Numbered from the stretch's first letter, positions 42,890 through 51,965 are shown. The stretch: DNA of 64,000 nt from Streptomyces sp. NBC_01428 (GCF_036231965.1 NZ_CP109499.1:4030001-4094000); one strand, 5' to 3'. Notes: generated by a model from the sequence alone, not told the origin. Translations and numbers: made by a program.

Positions 42890-44833
42890 GTGACGAGCCA
42901 GGTCAGTAGCCCAGCGGAGCAGGCCGACGAAGCCCTCGTGGGAGAACAGCGCAAACCGGTGGGGACGAAGGACGTCCGCCGGCTCGACCGGGTCATCATC
43001 CGGTTCGCGGGGGACTCCGGTGACGGGATGCAGCTCACCGGTGACCGTTTCACTTCGGAGACGGCCTCGTTCGGCAACGACCTCTCGACGCTGCCGAACT
43101 TCCCGGCCGAGATCCGCGCGCCCGCAGGAACCCTGCCGGGCGTTTCTTCTTTTCAACTGCACTTCGCCGACCACGACATCCTCACCCCGGGTGACGCGCC
43201 GAATGTGCTGGTGGCGATGAATCCGGCGGCGTTGAAGGCGAACATGGCGGATGTGCCGCGGGGTGCGGAGATCATCGTGAACACGGACGAGTTCACGAAG
43301 CGGGCGATGCAGAAGGTCGGGTATGCGACCAGTCCGCTGGAGGACGGTTCGCTGGATGGTTACAGCGTTCATCCGGTGCCGTTGACGACGATGACGGTGG
43401 AGGCGCTGAAGGAGTTCGACCTCTCGCGCAAGGAGGCCGAGCGGAGCAAGAACATGTTCGCGCTGGGACTGTTGTCGTGGATGTACAACCGGCCGACGGA
43501 GGGTACGGAGAAGTTCCTGGCGACGAAGTTCGCGAAGAAGCCTCAGATCGCGGCGGCGAACCTGGCGGCGTTCAGGGCTGGTTGGAACTTCGGGGAGACG
43601 ACGGAGGATTTCGCGGTCTCCTACGAGGTGGCTCCGGCGGCGCAGACGTTCCCGACGGGTACGTACCGCAACATCTCGGGGAATCTGGCGCTGTCGTACG
43701 GTCTGGTCGCGGCGTCGCGGCAGGCGGATCTGCCCCTTTATCTGGGTTCGTATCCGATCACTCCGGCGTCGGACATCCTGCATGAGCTGAGCCGGCACAA
43801 GAACTTCGGTGTGCGCACGTTCCAGGCGGAGGACGAGATCGCGGGGATCGGGGCGGCGTTGGGGGCCGCGTTCGGTGGTTCGCTGGCGGTCACGACGACG
43901 TCGGGGCCGGGTGTGGCGCTGAAGTCGGAGACCATCGGGCTCGCCGTCTCGCTCGAACTGCCGCTGCTGGTCATCGACATCCAGCGCGGTGGCCCGTCCA
44001 CGGGTCTGCCGACCAAGACGGAGCAGGCCGACCTGTTGCAGGCGATGTACGGCCGCAACGGCGAGGCCCCGGTCCCGATCGTCGCGCCCATGACGCCGGC
44101 CGACTGCTTCGACGCGGCGATGGAGGCCGCGCGGATCGCCCTGGCCTACCGGACGCCCGTACTGCTCCTCTCGGACGGCTACCTCGCCAATGGCAGCGAG
44201 CCGTGGCGGGTCCCCGAGGTGGACGAACTCCCGGACCTGCGCGTCCAGTTCGCCCAGGGTCCGAACCACACCCTGGACGACGGCACCGAGGTGTTCTGGC
44301 CGTACAAGCGCGACCCGCAGACACTGGCCCGTCCCTGGGCGGTCCCGGGGACGCCGGGGCTCGAGCACCGGATCGGCGGGATCGAGAAGCAGGACGGCAG
44401 CGGGAACATCTCCTACGACCCCGCGAACCACGAGTTCATGGTCCGCACCCGGCAGGCCAAGATCGACGGGATCGACGTCCCCGACCTCGACGTCGACGAC
44501 CCCACCGCGGGGACCGACGAGGCCGCCGACACCCTTGTCCTGGGCTGGGGCTCCACCTACGGGCCCATCACCGCTGCCGTGCGCCGACTGCGTGCCGCGG
44601 GCGTTCCCATCGCGCAGGCCCATCTGCGCCACCTCAACCCCTTCCCGCACAACCTGGGCGAGGTGCTGGGGCGTTACGACAAGGTGGTGATCCCGGAGAT
44701 GAACCTCGGGCAGCTCGCCACCCTGATCCGGGCCAAGTACCTGGTGGACGCCCACTCGTACAACCAGGTCAACGGCATGCCGTTCAAGGCTGAGCAGCTC
44801 GCCACCGCGCTCAAGGAGGCCATCGATGGCTGA
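42890..44833 (+). CDS. korA: 2-oxoacid:ferredoxin oxidoreductase, fused gamma-alpha subunit
   Basis: Oxidatively decarboxylates a 2-oxoacid, probably 2-oxoglutarate, to acyl-CoA and passes electrons to ferredoxin. 647 residues. The gamma-type domain starts with DRVIIRFAGDSGDGMQLTGD; the alpha domain follows from about 200, with SYPITPASDILHELSRHKNF and FGVRTFQAEDEIAGIGAALG and a C-terminal LRHLNPFPHNLGEVLGRYDK. The start is the GTG at 42890, eight bases after AAAGGAGGT; the frame is open from 42674. It overlaps korB by eight bases. Confidence 0.95.
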   Translation: MTSQVSSPAEQADEALVGEQRKPVGTKDVRRLDRVIIRFAGDSGDGMQLTGDRFTSETASFGNDLSTLPNFPAEIRAPAGTLPGVSSFQLHFADHDILTPGDAPNVLVAMNPAALKANMADVPRGAEIIVNTDEFTKRAMQKVGYATSPLEDGSLDGYSVHPVPLTTMTVEALKEFDLSRKEAERSKNMFALGLLSWMYNRPTEGTEKFLATKFAKKPQIAAANLAAFRAGWNFGETTEDFAVSYEVAPAAQTFPTGTYRNISGNLALSYGLVAASRQADLPLYLGSYPITPASDILHELSRHKNFGVRTFQAEDEIAGIGAALGAAFGGSLAVTTTSGPGVALKSETIGLAVSLELPLLVIDIQRGGPSTGLPTKTEQADLLQAMYGRNGEAPVPIVAPMTPADCFDAAMEAARIALAYRTPVLLLSDGYLANGSEPWRVPEVDELPDLRVQFAQGPNHTLDDGTEVFWPYKRDPQTLARPWAVPGTPGLEHRIGGIEKQDGSGNISYDPANHEFMVRTRQAKIDGIDVPDLDVDDPTAGTDEAADTLVLGWGSTYGPITAAVRRLRAAGVPIAQAHLRHLNPFPHNLGEVLGRYDKVVIPEMNLGQLATLIRAKYLVDAHSYNQVNGMPFKAEQLATALKEAIDG

Positions 44834-45905
44834 GACGTCCACGGAAGGCACGGGCACGATCGAGGCGCTTTCACTCGTCCCCAAGGCCGAGGCCAGACAG
44901 TCCATGAAGGACTTCAAGTCCGATCAGGAAGTGCGCTGGTGTCCGGGCTGTGGTGACTACGCGGTCCTGGCGGCCGTGCAGGGTTTCATGCCGGAGCTGG
45001 GGCTGGCGAAGGAGAACATCGTCTTCGTCTCCGGGATCGGCTGCTCCTCGCGGTTCCCGTACTACATGAACACCTACGGGATGCACTCGATCCACGGGCG
45101 TGCCCCCGCGATCGCCACCGGACTGGCCTCCTCGCGGCGGGATTTGTCCGTGTGGGTCGTCACCGGTGACGGCGACGCGCTGTCCATCGGCGGCAACCAC
45201 CTCATCCACGCCCTGCGCCGCAACGTGAACCTGAAGATCCTGCTGTTCAACAACCGGATCTACGGCCTGACCAAGGGCCAGTACTCGCCGACCTCCGAGG
45301 TCGGGAAGATCACCAAGTCGACACCGATGGGCTCGCTCGACGCCCCGTTCAACCCGGTGTCCCTGGCGATCGGCGCGGAGGCCTCGTTCGTGGCCCGCAC
45401 GGTCGACTCCGACCGCAAGCACCTCACCGACGTCCTGCGCCAGGCCGCCGCCCACCCGGGCACCGCGCTGGTGGAGATCTACCAGAACTGCAACATCTTC
45501 AACGACGGCGCCTTCGAGGTCCTCAAGGACAAACAACAGGCCGAGGAAGCCGTCATCCGCCTCGAACACGGCCGGCCCATCACCTTCGGCACCGACCACT
45601 CCAAGGGCGTCGTCCGCGACCCCGCCACCGGCGACCTGAAGGTCGTGGCGGTCACGGACGACAACCGGGCGCAGATCCTCGTCCACGACGCCCACTCCCC
45701 CAGCCCCACCACCGCGTTCGCGCTGTCGCGCCTCGCCGACCCGGACACCCTGCACCACACCCCCATCGGTGTGCTCCGCAGCGTCGAACGGCCGGTCTAC
45801 GACACGCAGATGGCGGACCAGTTGGACGCGGCCATCGAGCAGAACGGCAAGGGAGACCTCGCGGCACTGCTCGCCGGCGGCGACACGTGGACGGTCGTGG
45901 GCTGA
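44826..45905 (+). CDS. korB: 2-oxoacid:ferredoxin oxidoreductase beta subunit
   Basis: Thiamine-diphosphate and [4Fe-4S] subunit, 359 residues. Iron-sulphur ligands are likely Cys39 and Cys42 (RWCPGCGDYAVL), the Cys in SGIGCSSRFPYYM and the one in IYQNCNIFNDGAF. The ThDP motif is VTGDGDALSIGGNHLIHALR with LFNNRIYGLTKGQYSPTSE. It is translationally coupled with korA. Known actinobacterial KorAB runs the oxygen-stable 2-oxoglutarate reaction in the citric acid cycle. Confidence 0.96.
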   Translation: MAETSTEGTGTIEALSLVPKAEARQSMKDFKSDQEVRWCPGCGDYAVLAAVQGFMPELGLAKENIVFVSGIGCSSRFPYYMNTYGMHSIHGRAPAIATGLASSRRDLSVWVVTGDGDALSIGGNHLIHALRRNVNLKILLFNNRIYGLTKGQYSPTSEVGKITKSTPMGSLDAPFNPVSLAIGAEASFVARTVDSDRKHLTDVLRQAAAHPGTALVEIYQNCNIFNDGAFEVLKDKQQAEEAVIRLEHGRPITFGTDHSKGVVRDPATGDLKVVAVTDDNRAQILVHDAHSPSPTTAFALSRLADPDTLHHTPIGVLRSVERPVYDTQMADQLDAAIEQNGKGDLAALLAGGDTWTVVG

Positions 45906-45921
45906 GGCCCCCGGCCGGACC

Positions 45922-45952
45922 GCGGCTCGGCCGATTCCTTCGGCCGGGCCGC
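45922..45952 (+). terminator. Terminator after korB
   Basis: GCGGCTCGGCCGA and TCGGCCGGGCCGC pair over 13 bases with one G-U, 16 bases past the stop. Short CGCGGTTCG-type repeats follow to about 46008. Confidence 0.7.
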
Positions 45953-46007
45953 GCGCGGTTCGCGGTTCGCTGCGCGCGGTTGGCCGTTCGCCGTTCGCGG
46001 TTCGCCG

Positions 46008-46424
46008 TTACGAGGAGACCCGGGCCCTGAGCGCCCGGGTCTCGTCGTACGCGGTGCGGGACTGCTCGACGTCGGCCATGCGCTTCTTGGTCCACATCGC
46101 GAGTCCCCGCACCTGCTCCGCGGCCTCGCGGCCCAGCTCGGTGAGTGAGTAGTCGACGCGCGGCGGGATCACCGGCTTCGCGTCACGGTGGACCAGCCCG
46201 TCCCGCTCCAGGGTCTGGAGGGTCTGGGTCAGCATCTTCTCGCTGACGGGCCGGCCGACCCGGCCCACCGCCCTGCGCAGCTCGCTGAACCGGTACGGGC
46301 GCTCCAGCAGCTCGATCAGGACGAGGACGCCCCAACGGCTCGTGACGTGTTCCAGGACCAGGCGGTAGGGGCACATCGCCTCACCGGCGTCGTACCCGTC
46401 CGCTGCCTTGCTGCTTACTGCCAT
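46008..46424 (-). CDS. HxlR-family transcriptional regulator
   Basis: Winged-helix regulator of 138 residues. The family marks are MCPYRLVLEHVTSRWGVLVL, with a Cys near residue 18 that could sense redox or electrophiles, then RFSELRRAVGRVGRPVSEKM and LTQTLQTLERDGLVHRDAKP and the wing PPRVDYSLTELGREA. It is divergent from a QorB-like oxidoreductase gene, the usual pairing of QorR/HypR-type regulators. Confidence 0.92.
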   Translation of the reverse strand: MAVSSKAADGYDAGEAMCPYRLVLEHVTSRWGVLVLIELLERPYRFSELRRAVGRVGRPVSEKMLTQTLQTLERDGLVHRDAKPVIPPRVDYSLTELGREAAEQVRGLAMWTKKRMADVEQSRTAYDETRALRARVSS

Positions 46425-46427
46425 GCC

Positions 46428-46480
46428 AGTACCTTACTTCAAGGTGGGTACTTTCCAAGAGTTAGCGCACCTCCTATGGT
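46428..46480. promoter_or_regulatory. HxlR operator and divergent promoter
   Basis: An inverted repeat AGTACC-13 bases-GGTACT spans 46428-46452. Immediately next is a plus-strand promoter candidate, TTTCCA (46452-46457), 17 bases, TATGGT (46475-46480). The repeat touches the -35 and lies four bases upstream of the regulator start, so one protein could control both genes. Confidence 0.6.
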
Positions 46481-46515
46481 GAGTGTCATCCGCACCCCAC
46501 AAGGAGATGTACGTC

Positions 46516-47370
46516 ATGAGCATTGTCGTCACCGGAGCCACCGGACACCTCGGCCGTCACGTCGTCGAGCAGCTGCTGGAGAAGGTCCCGGCCGAGCAGA
46601 TCACCGCCGTCGTACGTGACGAGGCCAAGGCCTCCGACCTCGCGGCCCGGGGCGTACGGCTCGCGGTCGCCGACTACAACGCGCCCGCCACCTTCGACGG
46701 CCTCTTCTCGGCCGGCGACAAGGTGCTGCTGATCTCGGGCAACGAGTTCGACAAGGGCCGCGTCGGACAGCACCAGGTCGTCATCGACGCCGCCAAGGCG
46801 GCCGGTGTCGCCCTGCTCGCCTACACGAGCGCCCCCGGCGAGCTCACCGCCGCCCTCGCCGACGACCACCGCGCCACCGAGGAGGTCCTCCTCGCCTCCG
46901 GAGTGCCCTACACGCTGCTGCGCAACGGCTGGTACCACGAGAACTACACCGAGAACCTCGCCCCCGTCCTGGAGCACAACGCCGTCGTGCAGGCCGCCGG
47001 TGACGGCCGGGTCGCCTCCGCGTCGCGCGCCGACTACGCCGCCGCCGCGGTCGCGGTGCTGACCGGCGAGGGCCACGAGAACGCGACGTACGAGCTGAGC
47101 GGCGACGAGGCGTGGGGATTCGTCGAGTACGCCGCCGAGCTGAGCCGGCAGACCGGCAAGGAGATCGTCTACAGCCCGGTCTCGCCCGAGGCCTTCACCG
47201 GCATCCTGACCGGCGCCGGACTGCCCGAGGTCCTGGCCGGGATCCTCACGGGTGTCGAGTCCTCCATCGAGAAGGGCGAGCTGGCCGCCACCAGCGGCGA
47301 TCTGTCGCGGCTGACCGGGCGTCCGACCACCCCGCTCGCGGAGGCCGTCGCCACCGGACTCAAGGGCTGA
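46516..47370 (+). CDS. NAD(P)-binding quinone-oxidoreductase-like SDR (QorB type)
   Basis: 284-residue atypical SDR. It begins MSIVVTGATGHLGRHVVEQL with the GxxGxxG motif, then SAGDKVLLISGNEFDKGRVG and the LRNGWYHENYTENLAPVLEH segment typical of QorB. QorB-type enzymes reduce quinones with NADPH. AAGGAG lies nine bases before the ATG at 46516; an ATG at 46507 is too close to that site. Divergent from the HxlR regulator. A strong hairpin follows. Confidence 0.88.
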   Translation: MSIVVTGATGHLGRHVVEQLLEKVPAEQITAVVRDEAKASDLAARGVRLAVADYNAPATFDGLFSAGDKVLLISGNEFDKGRVGQHQVVIDAAKAAGVALLAYTSAPGELTAALADDHRATEEVLLASGVPYTLLRNGWYHENYTENLAPVLEHNAVVQAAGDGRVASASRADYAAAAVAVLTGEGHENATYELSGDEAWGFVEYAAELSRQTGKEIVYSPVSPEAFTGILTGAGLPEVLAGILTGVESSIEKGELAATSGDLSRLTGRPTTPLAEAVATGLKG

Positions 47371-47464
47371 TCCCGCAGGACCGAGGACCGGTCCGGCCGG
47401 CGCCGAGGGCCGGATCCGGCGGCACGCCCGCCCGCCTCGGTCGCCGGACTCCGGGTGCCGGGGC

Positions 47465-47520
47465 CACACCGCTGCCTGTCATGACCGTATGGCGATACGG
47501 GCATGACAGGCAGCGGTGTG
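47465..47520 (+). terminator. Long hairpin between the SDR and rarD
   Basis: Nineteen-base perfect outer arms (CACACCGCTGCCTGTCATG and its complement), one mismatch, then six more pairs around GGCG. A 25-base stem with a tetraloop, 95 bases past the SDR stop. Confidence 0.85.
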
Positions 47521-47626
47521 CGGCGCTACCGTCTTGGAGGCCGCACGCAGGGTTCCGACGGCTCGGGACCGGCCGGGCGGTGGGGGCGCGGTGGGCGTCC
47601 GTGACGCGCGCGAGAAGGAGTTGCCG

Positions 47627-48595
47627 GTGGCCGGGAAGCCGAGGGGCGAGCAGCACACAGGTCTGCTGAACGGCTTCGCCGCGTACGGCATGTGGGGGCT
47701 CGTCCCCCTCTTCTGGCCGTTGCTCAAACCGGCCGGAGCGGCCGAGATCCTCGCCCACCGGATGGCGTGGTCGCTGGTCGTCGTCGGTGCCGTGCTGCTC
47801 GTCATGCGGCGGTGGGCCTGGGCGGGCGAGCTGCTGCGGCAGCCGCGCAAGCTGGGCCTCGTCACCGTCGCGTCCGCGGTCATCACCGTCAACTGGGGCG
47901 TCTACATCTGGGCGGTGAACTCCGGGCACGTGGTCGAGGCCTCGCTCGGGTACTTCATCAACCCCCTCGTGACCATCGCGATGGGCGTGCTGCTCCTCAA
48001 GGAACGGCTGCGTCCGGTGCAGTGGGCCGCCGTCGGGGTCGGCCTCGCCGCCGTCGTCGTCCTGACCATCGGGTACGGCCGGCCGCCGTGGATCTCCCTC
48101 TGCCTCGCCTTCTCCTTCGCCACGTACGGCCTCGCGAAGAAGAAGGTCAACCTCGGCGGCATCGAGTCGCTCGCCGCCGAGACGGCGATCCAGTTCCTGC
48201 CGGCGGTGGCGTACCTGCTCTGGCTGGGGTCACGGGGTGACGCGACCTTCGGTACGGAGGGCGCGGGGCACGCGGCGCTGCTCGCGGCGACCGGCGTGGT
48301 CACCGCGATCCCCCTCGTCTGCTTCGGCGCCGCCGCGATCCGCGTACCGCTGTCCACGCTCGGCCTGCTCCAGTACCTGGCGCCCGTCTTCCAGTTCCTC
48401 CTCGGCATCTTCTACTTCCACGAGGCCATGCCCGCCGAGCGGTGGGCCGGGTTCGCGCTCGTCTGGGTCGCCCTGTCGCTGCTGACGTTCGACGCGCTGC
48501 GGACGGCCCGGCGCGGGGCGCTGGCACTGCGGGAGGCGGCCCGGGCCGGGGCCACCAGCGAGGTGGCGGTCCCTGTCGTACCGGAGCGCGCGTAG
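47627..48595 (+). CDS. rarD: RarD family EamA-type transporter
   Basis: 322 residues and ten helices of the drug/metabolite transporter superfamily. It opens TGLLNGFAAYGMWGLVPLFW, typical of RarD, and the central NWGVYIWAVNSGHVVEASLG with YFINPLVTIAMGVLLLKERL is the family hallmark. The GTG at 47627 has AAGGAG six bases upstream. RarD was linked to chloramphenicol in Pseudomonas, but its substrate is unknown. Confidence 0.92.
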   Translation: MAGKPRGEQHTGLLNGFAAYGMWGLVPLFWPLLKPAGAAEILAHRMAWSLVVVGAVLLVMRRWAWAGELLRQPRKLGLVTVASAVITVNWGVYIWAVNSGHVVEASLGYFINPLVTIAMGVLLLKERLRPVQWAAVGVGLAAVVVLTIGYGRPPWISLCLAFSFATYGLAKKKVNLGGIESLAAETAIQFLPAVAYLLWLGSRGDATFGTEGAGHAALLAATGVVTAIPLVCFGAAAIRVPLSTLGLLQYLAPVFQFLLGIFYFHEAMPAERWAGFALVWVALSLLTFDALRTARRGALALREAARAGATSEVAVPVVPERA

Positions 48596-48704
48596 CGCTG
48601 CGCCGGGCGGCGGGTGGTGGCGGGTCCGGTGCGGCCGGGTGCGTGATGCGGCCATGCGGCCCCTGCGACGCCTGAGGAGCCGGGTCCGGGGCGCAAGCCC
48701 CAGG

Positions 48705-48743
48705 ACAGGGCCGAGGGACAGGGCCGAGGGACAGGGCCGAGGG
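48705..48743. repeat. 13-base tandem repeat, three copies
   Basis: ACAGGGCCGAGGG repeated exactly at 48705, 48718 and 48731 in the gap between rarD and the VOC gene. Confidence 0.9.
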
Positions 48744-48755
48744 GGCGAAAACCTG

Positions 48756-48790
48756 CTTCACGCGCGAGGGGCGTGAAGGGTGCGTATAAG
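48756..48790 (+). promoter_or_regulatory. Palindrome and -10 element before the VOC gene
   Basis: CTTCACGC-7-GCGTGAAG (48756-48778) lies six bases upstream of TATAAG (48785-48790), which is seven bases before the ATG at 48798. This fits a leaderless promoter with an operator over the -35 region. No good -35 hexamer is visible. Confidence 0.45.
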
Positions 48791-48797
48791 TGAAGGC

Positions 48798-49262
48798 ATG
48801 ACGCCGACTCCCGTACCCGTCCACTGGAAACTCGTCATCGACGCCGCCGACCCCCACGCCCAGGCCGACTTCTGGTCCGCCGCGCTCGGGTACACGGCCG
48901 AGGACAACAGCGCCCTCATCGAGCAGCTGCTCGGTCTGGGCGCCCTGCCGGCCGAGGCCACCGTCGACTTCCACGACCGCGCGGCCTTCCGGGACCTGAT
49001 CGCCGTACGGCACCCCGACGACCCCTACGACACCGAGCGCGGCACCGGTCTGGGGCGGCGGATCCTCTTCCAGCGGGTCCCCGAACCCAAGACGGGCAAG
49101 AACCGCCTCCACCTCGACCTGCACCCCGGCGAGGGACGCCGTGACGACGAGGTCGAGCGGCTGCGTGCCCTGGGGGCGGCCATCCTGCGGGACGTGAAGG
49201 AACCGTCCGGCGCGTGGGTGGTGATGGCGGACCCCGAGGGGAACGAGTTCTGCGTGCACTGA
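48798..49262 (+). CDS. VOC/glyoxalase-like domain protein
   Basis: 154 residues of the vicinal-oxygen-chelate fold. It starts MTPTPVPVHWKLVIDAADPH and has AQADFWSAALGYTAEDNSAL, RLHLDLHPGEGRRDDEVERL and the C-terminal MADPEGNEFCVH, with His and Glu as likely metal ligands. This is the glyoxalase_6 type common in Streptomyces. The ATG at 48798 has no usable ribosome-binding site and may be leaderless. Function unknown. Confidence 0.87.
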   Translation: MTPTPVPVHWKLVIDAADPHAQADFWSAALGYTAEDNSALIEQLLGLGALPAEATVDFHDRAAFRDLIAVRHPDDPYDTERGTGLGRRILFQRVPEPKTGKNRLHLDLHPGEGRRDDEVERLRALGAAILRDVKEPSGAWVVMADPEGNEFCVH

Positions 49263-49283
49263 GGGCCCGCACGGGCCCCGTCC

Positions 49284-49988
49284 TCAGCGGTGGTGGGCCC
49301 GGGTCGGGGACGGGGCGGGTGCCCGTCGGGCGGCGGGCGGCCTGCGGGTCATTTCCCGGGTCGTCTCGACGCGTTCCTCGTTCAGTGCCCGCGCGGCCGC
49401 CGGGGCCGGCCCCAGGCGCAGATGGGACGCCACCGTCGGCGGCAGCTTCCCGCCGACCGCCAGATCGGTCGCGACGTGGGAGCGGAGTGCCGCGACCACC
49501 GCCAGGTGACGCCGCAGCTGCTCCGGTGGGAGCGACGCGACGGAGACGTTCACGGCGGCGCGTACGTCCGCCGGGTTCGTCGGGATGGGCGCGGCGCCCT
49601 GCACGTTCGGTGTGCGGGAGCCGGGCGCCGAAGGGCGGCTGTGTGCGTTCCCGTCGCCCGGACGGCCCGAGGGGTCGGACGCCGGCGACGGGACCGTGCG
49701 CCAACTCATCATGCCGGTCAGCTCGTTGACGCTCACCACCACGCGGGGGCGCGGTGCCGTCCCGGTGGGGGCGCCGTGGGACACCGGTGAGCGGCTGTAC
49801 GCGGCGGTGACCCGGGCGCGATCGAGTACCGGGGAGAGGAGCGCGCCGGACGTGCGGGCGGCGCCGCTCGTGGCAGGGGTGGGGGCGGGCTGCTGCGGCG
49901 CGAGTGCGGGCCTGTTCCCGATCTCGTCGGCGGACCTCTCGGCTCGTCGCCCGCCGGGCACTCTCCGCTGTCCCGATCGCCTCCCCAT
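49284..49988 (-). CDS. Pro/Ala/Arg-rich protein, unknown function
   Basis: 234 residues, hydrophilic, with no membrane segment. The N-terminal half is disordered-looking and basic (MGRRSGQRRVPGGRRAERSA). In the middle VVVSVNELTGMMSWRTVPSP looks structured, and DVRAAVNVSVASLPPEQLRR with HLAVVAALRSHVATDLAVGG forms helices. The start is the ATG at 49988, behind GGGGA; an earlier GTG at 50009 lacks a site. I do not recognise the family. It follows the TPR-like gene by 113 bases on the same strand, so the two may form a unit. Confidence 0.65.
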   Translation of the reverse strand: MGRRSGQRRVPGGRRAERSADEIGNRPALAPQQPAPTPATSGAARTSGALLSPVLDRARVTAAYSRSPVSHGAPTGTAPRPRVVVSVNELTGMMSWRTVPSPASDPSGRPGDGNAHSRPSAPGSRTPNVQGAAPIPTNPADVRAAVNVSVASLPPEQLRRHLAVVAALRSHVATDLAVGGKLPPTVASHLRLGPAPAAARALNEERVETTREMTRRPPAARRAPAPSPTRAHHR

Positions 49989-50101
49989 CGGCTGATCCCC
50001 TTCCGTCACCGGTTCCCGTGGATCTGCTTCTTCCCCTTACCTCCCCCTGATGCGCCGCCGTCACTCGCCCCGGGAGCCGCGGGCCGGCCGGGACGGGTCG
50101 T

Positions 50102-51457
50102 TCACAGGGAGCGGGCGCGCTCGGTGAGGCGCCCCATGCGGGTGCGGGCGGACTCCAGCTGTCCGATGTCGTCGGCCGCCGGACCGCCGTCGGCGGCGAG
50201 TTCGGCCCAGACACCGATCAGGTCCCGCCCGAGGTGCAGACCCTGGAGCGGATCGCGCACGGCCCGCCACGCGGTGGCCGCGCTCTGCACGTTGCCGTAC
50301 GCGCCCTCCGCGTCCCGCTGCCGCCGCCGCACCCGTGCCAGATCGAGCGACAGGTGGAACGACCTCAGCGCGTCACCCGCCAAGTAGGCGATGTAGGCGG
50401 TCAGTTCGCGCAGCTTCAGCACCTCGGGGTGTTCGTCGCCGAGTGCCTGTGCCGCTGCCGCGACCGTGCGTTCCGCCGTCCCCGCGGCCTCGTCGATACG
50501 GCCCATCTTCACGGCCTCGTTGATCCGGGCGACGGGCTCGGCGTAGAACGCCGTCGTGCCCCTCCCCGGGTCCGAGGTGTCCGGGTCCGGCGCGAGCACG
50601 GCCTCGGCCACCGCGTCGAAGCCGCGCACGGGAGCGGGCTTCGGCTCCGGTTCCCGTTCGGAAGCGAGCAGGGACAGCGCCTCCGTCGCCGGGGCCGAAG
50701 GCTTCGGCGTGGGAGCGGACGGCGGCTCGACGACGGGGGCCGCCATCACCGGTGCGGGTCCGAACCGCCCCAGCGGAGCGGGCACCGGTTCCGGCGCCGA
50801 CCTCAGCACCTGGGTCACCCCACCGCCGGGCAGGGGCAGGAACTCCGGCTGGGGATCGGCGTCGGGCTCGACGAGCGGCTGCGGCCGCAGCTTGCGCAGG
50901 ACCACGGTGGACGGGGCGGAGGTCACGGGCTTCACCGTTTCGGCGGGCCGGGTCGGCTCGACGGGCTCGGGCGCCCTCACGGGTGCCGGTGCGGATGCGG
51001 ATGCGGGTTCAGGTGCGGGTGTGGATGCAGGTGCGGGCGCCGGCCGGGGGGCCGACGGCGCCGCTTCCGGACGCGGCGGCGTCCCTTCCGGGCGCACCGA
51101 CGTCCGTACCGGCTCACCCGTGTAACGACTGGAGCCGTCGGCGGACACCTGGAGGGGTACGACGAAGCCGATGCGCTCGTCGTGCACGCTGGCGAGGACG
51201 GGGTGGCCGACGGCCAGCGCGAGGCGGTGGAGGTGCCTGAGGATCGCGGCCTGCACCGGCTCCCCCGGCTTGGCCACGATCGGCCTTCCGTCGGCCGTCG
51301 CCACCACGGAGGCGCCGTCGGCGGACGCCGGGGCGGCGGGCGTCGCCGGTACGCGCACCTCGATCGGGGTCTCCCCGGTGGCCGGCTGCCCCCCGGCACC
51401 GGCCGCCGGGTACTGCCGCTGAGGTTCTCGCTGCTGATCGCGGCTGAGTCGAGACAT
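50102..51457 (-). CDS. Pro/Ala-rich protein with TPR-like C-terminal helices
   Basis: 451 residues. Residues about 45-115 form a small structured part (VQAAILRHLHRLALAVGHPV with LASVHDERIGFVVPLQVSAD). A long Pro/Ala/Glu-rich linker runs to about 300, including an APAPASTPAPEPASASAPAP stretch. The last 140 residues are TPR-like helices, for example INEAVKMGRIDEAAGTAERT and ALGDEHPEVLKLRELTAYIA. Start at the ATG 51457 behind GAGGG. No catalytic motif; a scaffold is likely but unproven. Confidence 0.72.
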   Translation of the reverse strand: MSRLSRDQQREPQRQYPAAGAGGQPATGETPIEVRVPATPAAPASADGASVVATADGRPIVAKPGEPVQAAILRHLHRLALAVGHPVLASVHDERIGFVVPLQVSADGSSRYTGEPVRTSVRPEGTPPRPEAAPSAPRPAPAPASTPAPEPASASAPAPVRAPEPVEPTRPAETVKPVTSAPSTVVLRKLRPQPLVEPDADPQPEFLPLPGGGVTQVLRSAPEPVPAPLGRFGPAPVMAAPVVEPPSAPTPKPSAPATEALSLLASEREPEPKPAPVRGFDAVAEAVLAPDPDTSDPGRGTTAFYAEPVARINEAVKMGRIDEAAGTAERTVAAAAQALGDEHPEVLKLRELTAYIAYLAGDALRSFHLSLDLARVRRRQRDAEGAYGNVQSAATAWRAVRDPLQGLHLGRDLIGVWAELAADGGPAADDIGQLESARTRMGRLTERARSL

Positions 51458-51937
51458 CGGTTCCCTCACGAAGGGGTGGTCGGGGGCGAGGACGGGATGG
51501 GGTGCGGGGACGAGCAACGGGGCGGTGACGGCGGGTGCGGCGTGTCCGCCGTCGACGCGGTGGACGCGGGCCGGCGGAGTGGGTGCGGGCCGCTGCGGGA
51601 CGGGGTCGCGGCCGTGACCGTGGTCCCTGTGCTCGTACCCGCTCGGCGGCGTGTACGCACACCCCCGCTACGCCACCCGGTCGCTCTCGTACGCGTGGTC
51701 CTCATCCTCGCCTCCCCCCATCCTTCGGTCCCCGCCGGGGTTCCGGATCCGCGGACGGCCGCTCTTCACGCCGTGAGGTGGAGGTGCGGACCGGCCGGAT
51801 GGCTTCCGCCGTCCCACGATCAGCTCCCGCCGCTTCCCGGTCCGGTCGGCCCCGCCCAGAGTCGAGTCTCCCCGATCCCCCTTGTTTCCCAGGTCACCAC
51901 GACGTCACAGGCTCGTCCCAGGGCAGGTCGGGCACCC

Positions 51938-51965
51938 TGGACAACTAGATGCGTACGCATATATT
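51938..51965 (+). promoter_or_regulatory. Promoter with a 12-base palindrome in its spacer
   Basis: TGGACA (51938-51943), 16 bases, TATATT (51960-51965), with ATGCGTACGCAT at 51949-51960 filling the spacer. It lies 55 bases before the FMN reductase ATG. A repressor at the palindrome would exclude polymerase. The rest of the 563-base gap (51458-51937) shows nothing I can name. Confidence 0.65.
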
